From positions 1,671-25,575 of the forward strand of contig JALHOX010000013.1 in NCBI GenBank assembly GCA_022842805.1: a stretch of DNA of 23,905 nucleotides. Direction: 5' to 3'. This DNA comes from Phycisphaerae bacterium. GTDB lineage: Bacteria > Planctomycetota > Phycisphaerae > UBA1845 > Fen-1342. This document shows, in pieces, positions 22,260 through 23,905 of this stretch. The notes below the pieces were generated by a model. It saw nothing but the letters and a program-made list of their open reading frames with translations. It did no database searches and had not been told where the DNA came from. Position numbers and translations under genes: made by a program. Numbering within the stretch: position 1 is the stretch's first letter; every line of letters begins with the position of its first letter.

Positions 22260-23135
22260 CTAATACCCGCGGGTCGCCAGCCGCACGCGCCGGTTGGTCA
22301 TCGATCGAAGAATGATGTATGCACCGACCGCCGCGCCCATCGCGGGCAAGACGGGGGCCACGCGCGATCGGCCCGACGAGCTGTGCGAACTCGACCTCGT
22401 GCTCGACTTCGAGCTCTTCTTGGATGGCGCGATCTCGCTCCAGATCGAGTCCAGGTCGTCGAGCTTCAGCACCACCGCCGGCTCCGCCTCGATTTCGAAC
22501 TCGGCCCCGCCTTGCGAATAGGTGAACCCGCCCGGCGGCGGAACGACGGGGACGCTCGGCGGTCGCGGGGCCGTCGGTCCGCGGGCTGCGTTGCGGCTCA
22601 CGCCCTCCGCCTGCGCGGCGAGGCGCTCCGCCAATCGCTCCAGTGCACCCTCGCGCCCGCGCGCTTCCAGCTCCGCCAGTCTGCCGAAGATGATCTGCAG
22701 CGACGAGTCGATTGCAGCCTCGCCGTCCTCGGCGAAGTCGGTCTCGAAGAACGACTCTTCATTTTCGGGGGCCCAGCGATACTTGCGGAGAAAATCCTCA
22801 AAGCTGTCGTCGAACTTCTCGCGCAACTCCGCGGACGCCTCGTGCCACGCCTGCTCCGCGGCCGCCTGCCGCTCGGCCGCCCACGCCGCGAATCGCTCCC
22901 GCAGCGCCGCCAGCGTCGCCTCGCGAATTTCGGCCCGCGCCGGCCCCGCCGCCGCGCCGGCGACATGACGCTCGCCGCGCTTGTTCGGTTCGGCTGACGA
23001 CGATGAATAGAGCACCAGCTCTCCATCGCGCCATTCGCGCGTCAGCGTGGTGCCCCGCGGCGGATCGGTTGCGAGCGACTCGAGCGCCGCGAGAAGTCCA
23101 AGCAGAAACGCTAACCAGGTCGCCGGACGAAACAT
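22260..23135 (-). CDS. Exported coiled-coil protein with C-terminal membrane segment, unknown
   Basis: A 291-aa protein without a family I recognise. It starts with a signal peptide (MFRPATWLAFLLGLLAALES, cleavage near 22-23). A long, charged, helical and probably coiled-coil region covers about 66-180 (EIREATLAALRERFAAWAAERQ and GRLAELEARGREGALERLAE), interrupted by an aromatic/acidic patch, WAPENEESFFETDFAEDGEA. A Pro-rich stretch (APRPPSVPVVPPPGG, 189-203) and an acidic patch (KLDDLDSIWSEI) follow, then a Ser/Lys-rich linker (SKKSSKSSTRSSSHSSSGRS, 238-257), a membrane segment (~261-277) and a basic tail. The layout suggests an envelope protein anchored at its C-terminus. The ATG at 23135 has GGAG nine bases upstream. 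The next membrane gene upstream is on the same strand 77 bp away, so they may form an operon. Confidence 0.72.
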   Translation of the reverse strand: MFRPATWLAFLLGLLAALESLATDPPRGTTLTREWRDGELVLYSSSSAEPNKRGERHVAGAAAGPARAEIREATLAALRERFAAWAAERQAAAEQAWHEASAELREKFDDSFEDFLRKYRWAPENEESFFETDFAEDGEAAIDSSLQIIFGRLAELEARGREGALERLAERLAAQAEGVSRNAARGPTAPRPPSVPVVPPPGGFTYSQGGAEFEIEAEPAVVLKLDDLDSIWSEIAPSKKSSKSSTRSSSHSSSGRSRVAPVLPAMGAAVGAYIILRSMTNRRVRLATRGY

Positions 23136-23212
23136 GATCCATCACTCCATTGCGTTCGACCCGGTGGGCCGTTGAGCAGGGCTTTGCCTTTTTCCCGCAG
23201 TGCGTTCGGCGG

Positions 23213-23905
23213 CTACTTCGCCACCACCACGCGGCGGCGCTTCGGCCACAGAAGAAACGTGAAGGCGGCAAATGCCATGCCGATTGCCGACACCACCGCA
23301 CCCTTGTCGTCGCCGTTGAGCGCCTTGAACGCGATCTCATCGCTCAGGAGTCTGGCGATCACGCTTCCGGCCGAGCCGAGCAGAACGCCGTACAGTCCGA
23401 GTGTGGCGCCGACGCCGAGCAGACCGCGGAAGAAGTGGCCGCCGCCGTCGCTACGACGCGAGACCAGCAGCAACAGGCCGCCGATCACGCCGGGGGCGAA
23501 GACGGTCGCCGCGGGCCAGCGAACGTTGACGCTCTCATGAGGCGAATTCACGCTAAAGCTGCGGGCACTGATCGTCACCTTTCCGTCATCGACCTGCTGC
23601 GGTTCGACGTTGTAATACGCGCCGGCCCACGCCGCGCCGACCAATAGCAGTAGCGTGCCGAACATGCCGAGCATGCCGTTAAACGTCCGCACGAAAAAGT
23701 TGGGCCGCTCGTATTCGCCGCGCACCGGCGTGCCGGCGCTCGGCACCGGCGCCACAGGCGGCGCGTAATTCACGGGCATCGGCGGAGCGGCCTGCGGCAT
23801 CGCCTGGCCGCGCAGCACCGCCTCGTGCGCCGCGGCGGTTGCGGCTGCGGTGGCCTGCGCACCGTTTGCCGCCAGCATCGCGCCGCCGTAGCCCGGCGAC
23901 TGCGG
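23213..23905 (-). CDS. Multi-pass membrane protein (N-terminus beyond the window)
   Basis: The frame is open to the window edge. The nine codons before the first in-frame ATG (23878) read PQSPGYGGA, the same Pro/Gly/Ala composition as the following residues, and no ribosome site precedes that ATG. The gene therefore probably starts outside the window. The visible 230 residues have a low-complexity, cytoplasm-like Ala/Pro-rich start, a first membrane segment (GMLGMFGTLLLLVGAAWAGA), a soluble loop with a DDGKVTISARSFSV beta strand pair, then three more membrane segments and a basic tail (PKRRRVVVAK). I recognise no family. It lies upstream of, and on the same strand as, the exported coiled-coil protein, and may be co-transcribed with it. 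Confidence 0.68.
   Translation of the reverse strand, partial: PQSPGYGGAMLAANGAQATAAATAAAHEAVLRGQAMPQAAPPMPVNYAPPVAPVPSAGTPVRGEYERPNFFVRTFNGMLGMFGTLLLLVGAAWAGAYYNVEPQQVDDGKVTISARSFSVNSPHESVNVRWPAATVFAPGVIGGLLLLVSRRSDGGGHFFRGLLGVGATLGLYGVLLGSAGSVIARLLSDEIAFKALNGDDKGAVVSAIGMAFAAFTFLLWPKRRRVVVAK

Overview
This is a GC-rich, densely coded bacterial chromosome segment, most likely from Planctomycetota (perhaps a Phycisphaerae-like lineage). I base this on protein style, not on a database search: an ECF sigma factor with a C-terminal Cys/His tail that I associate with planctomycetes, a secreted caspase-fold plus DUF11-type protein, a secreted subtilase ending in a Cys-Gly/hydrophobic/basic tail, and short GTAGGG-headed palindromes between genes. 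No phage, transposase, CRISPR array, rRNA or tRNA was found.

Left part (1-7610): the 3' end of a sigma-54 response regulator; an AlkA-type 3-methyladenine DNA glycosylase (-) divergent from a YacL-like membrane PIN/TRAM protein (+); a secreted beta-propeller-like protein (-) divergent from a secreted caspase-like protein whose catalytic His and Cys both appear replaced (+); a secreted subtilisin-family protease (-); and an ExoD-family membrane protein (+).

Middle (7611-16560): uvrA with a lineage-type insertion in its second ATPase half; an aldehyde dehydrogenase resembling 2-(amino/hydroxy)muconic-semialdehyde dehydrogenases; a stand-alone Lon N-terminal-domain protein preceded by a strongly structured leader; then nuoA-nuoB-nuoC-nuoD, the quinone-side connecting module of respiratory complex I. 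The cluster stops after nuoD, so the other subunits must be encoded elsewhere. GTAGGG-headed palindromes occupy the spacers after nuoB, nuoC and nuoD.

Right part (16561-23905): about 100 bp after nuoD is a perfect 14-bp parS core (GTTTCACGTGAAAC), the ParB/Spo0J centromere site, which suggests an origin-proximal location. It is followed by a nucleotidyltransferase-fold protein, a small membrane protein, fumarylacetoacetase (-), an AlkC/AlkD-like HEAT-repeat DNA alkylation repair protein (+) translationally coupled to an OleD/3beta-HSD-like dehydrogenase (+), an ECF sigma factor (-), an exported coiled-coil protein with a C-terminal membrane anchor (-), and a multi-pass membrane protein running off the window edge (-).

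Functional themes are DNA repair (AlkA-like, UvrA, AlkC/D-like), aerobic respiration, aromatic amino-acid catabolism (fumarylacetoacetase, muconic-semialdehyde-type dehydrogenase), and secreted or envelope proteins. The most notable items are the parS site, the apparent pseudo-caspase, the palindrome family in the nuo operon, and the multi-hairpin leader in front of the Lon-domain gene.
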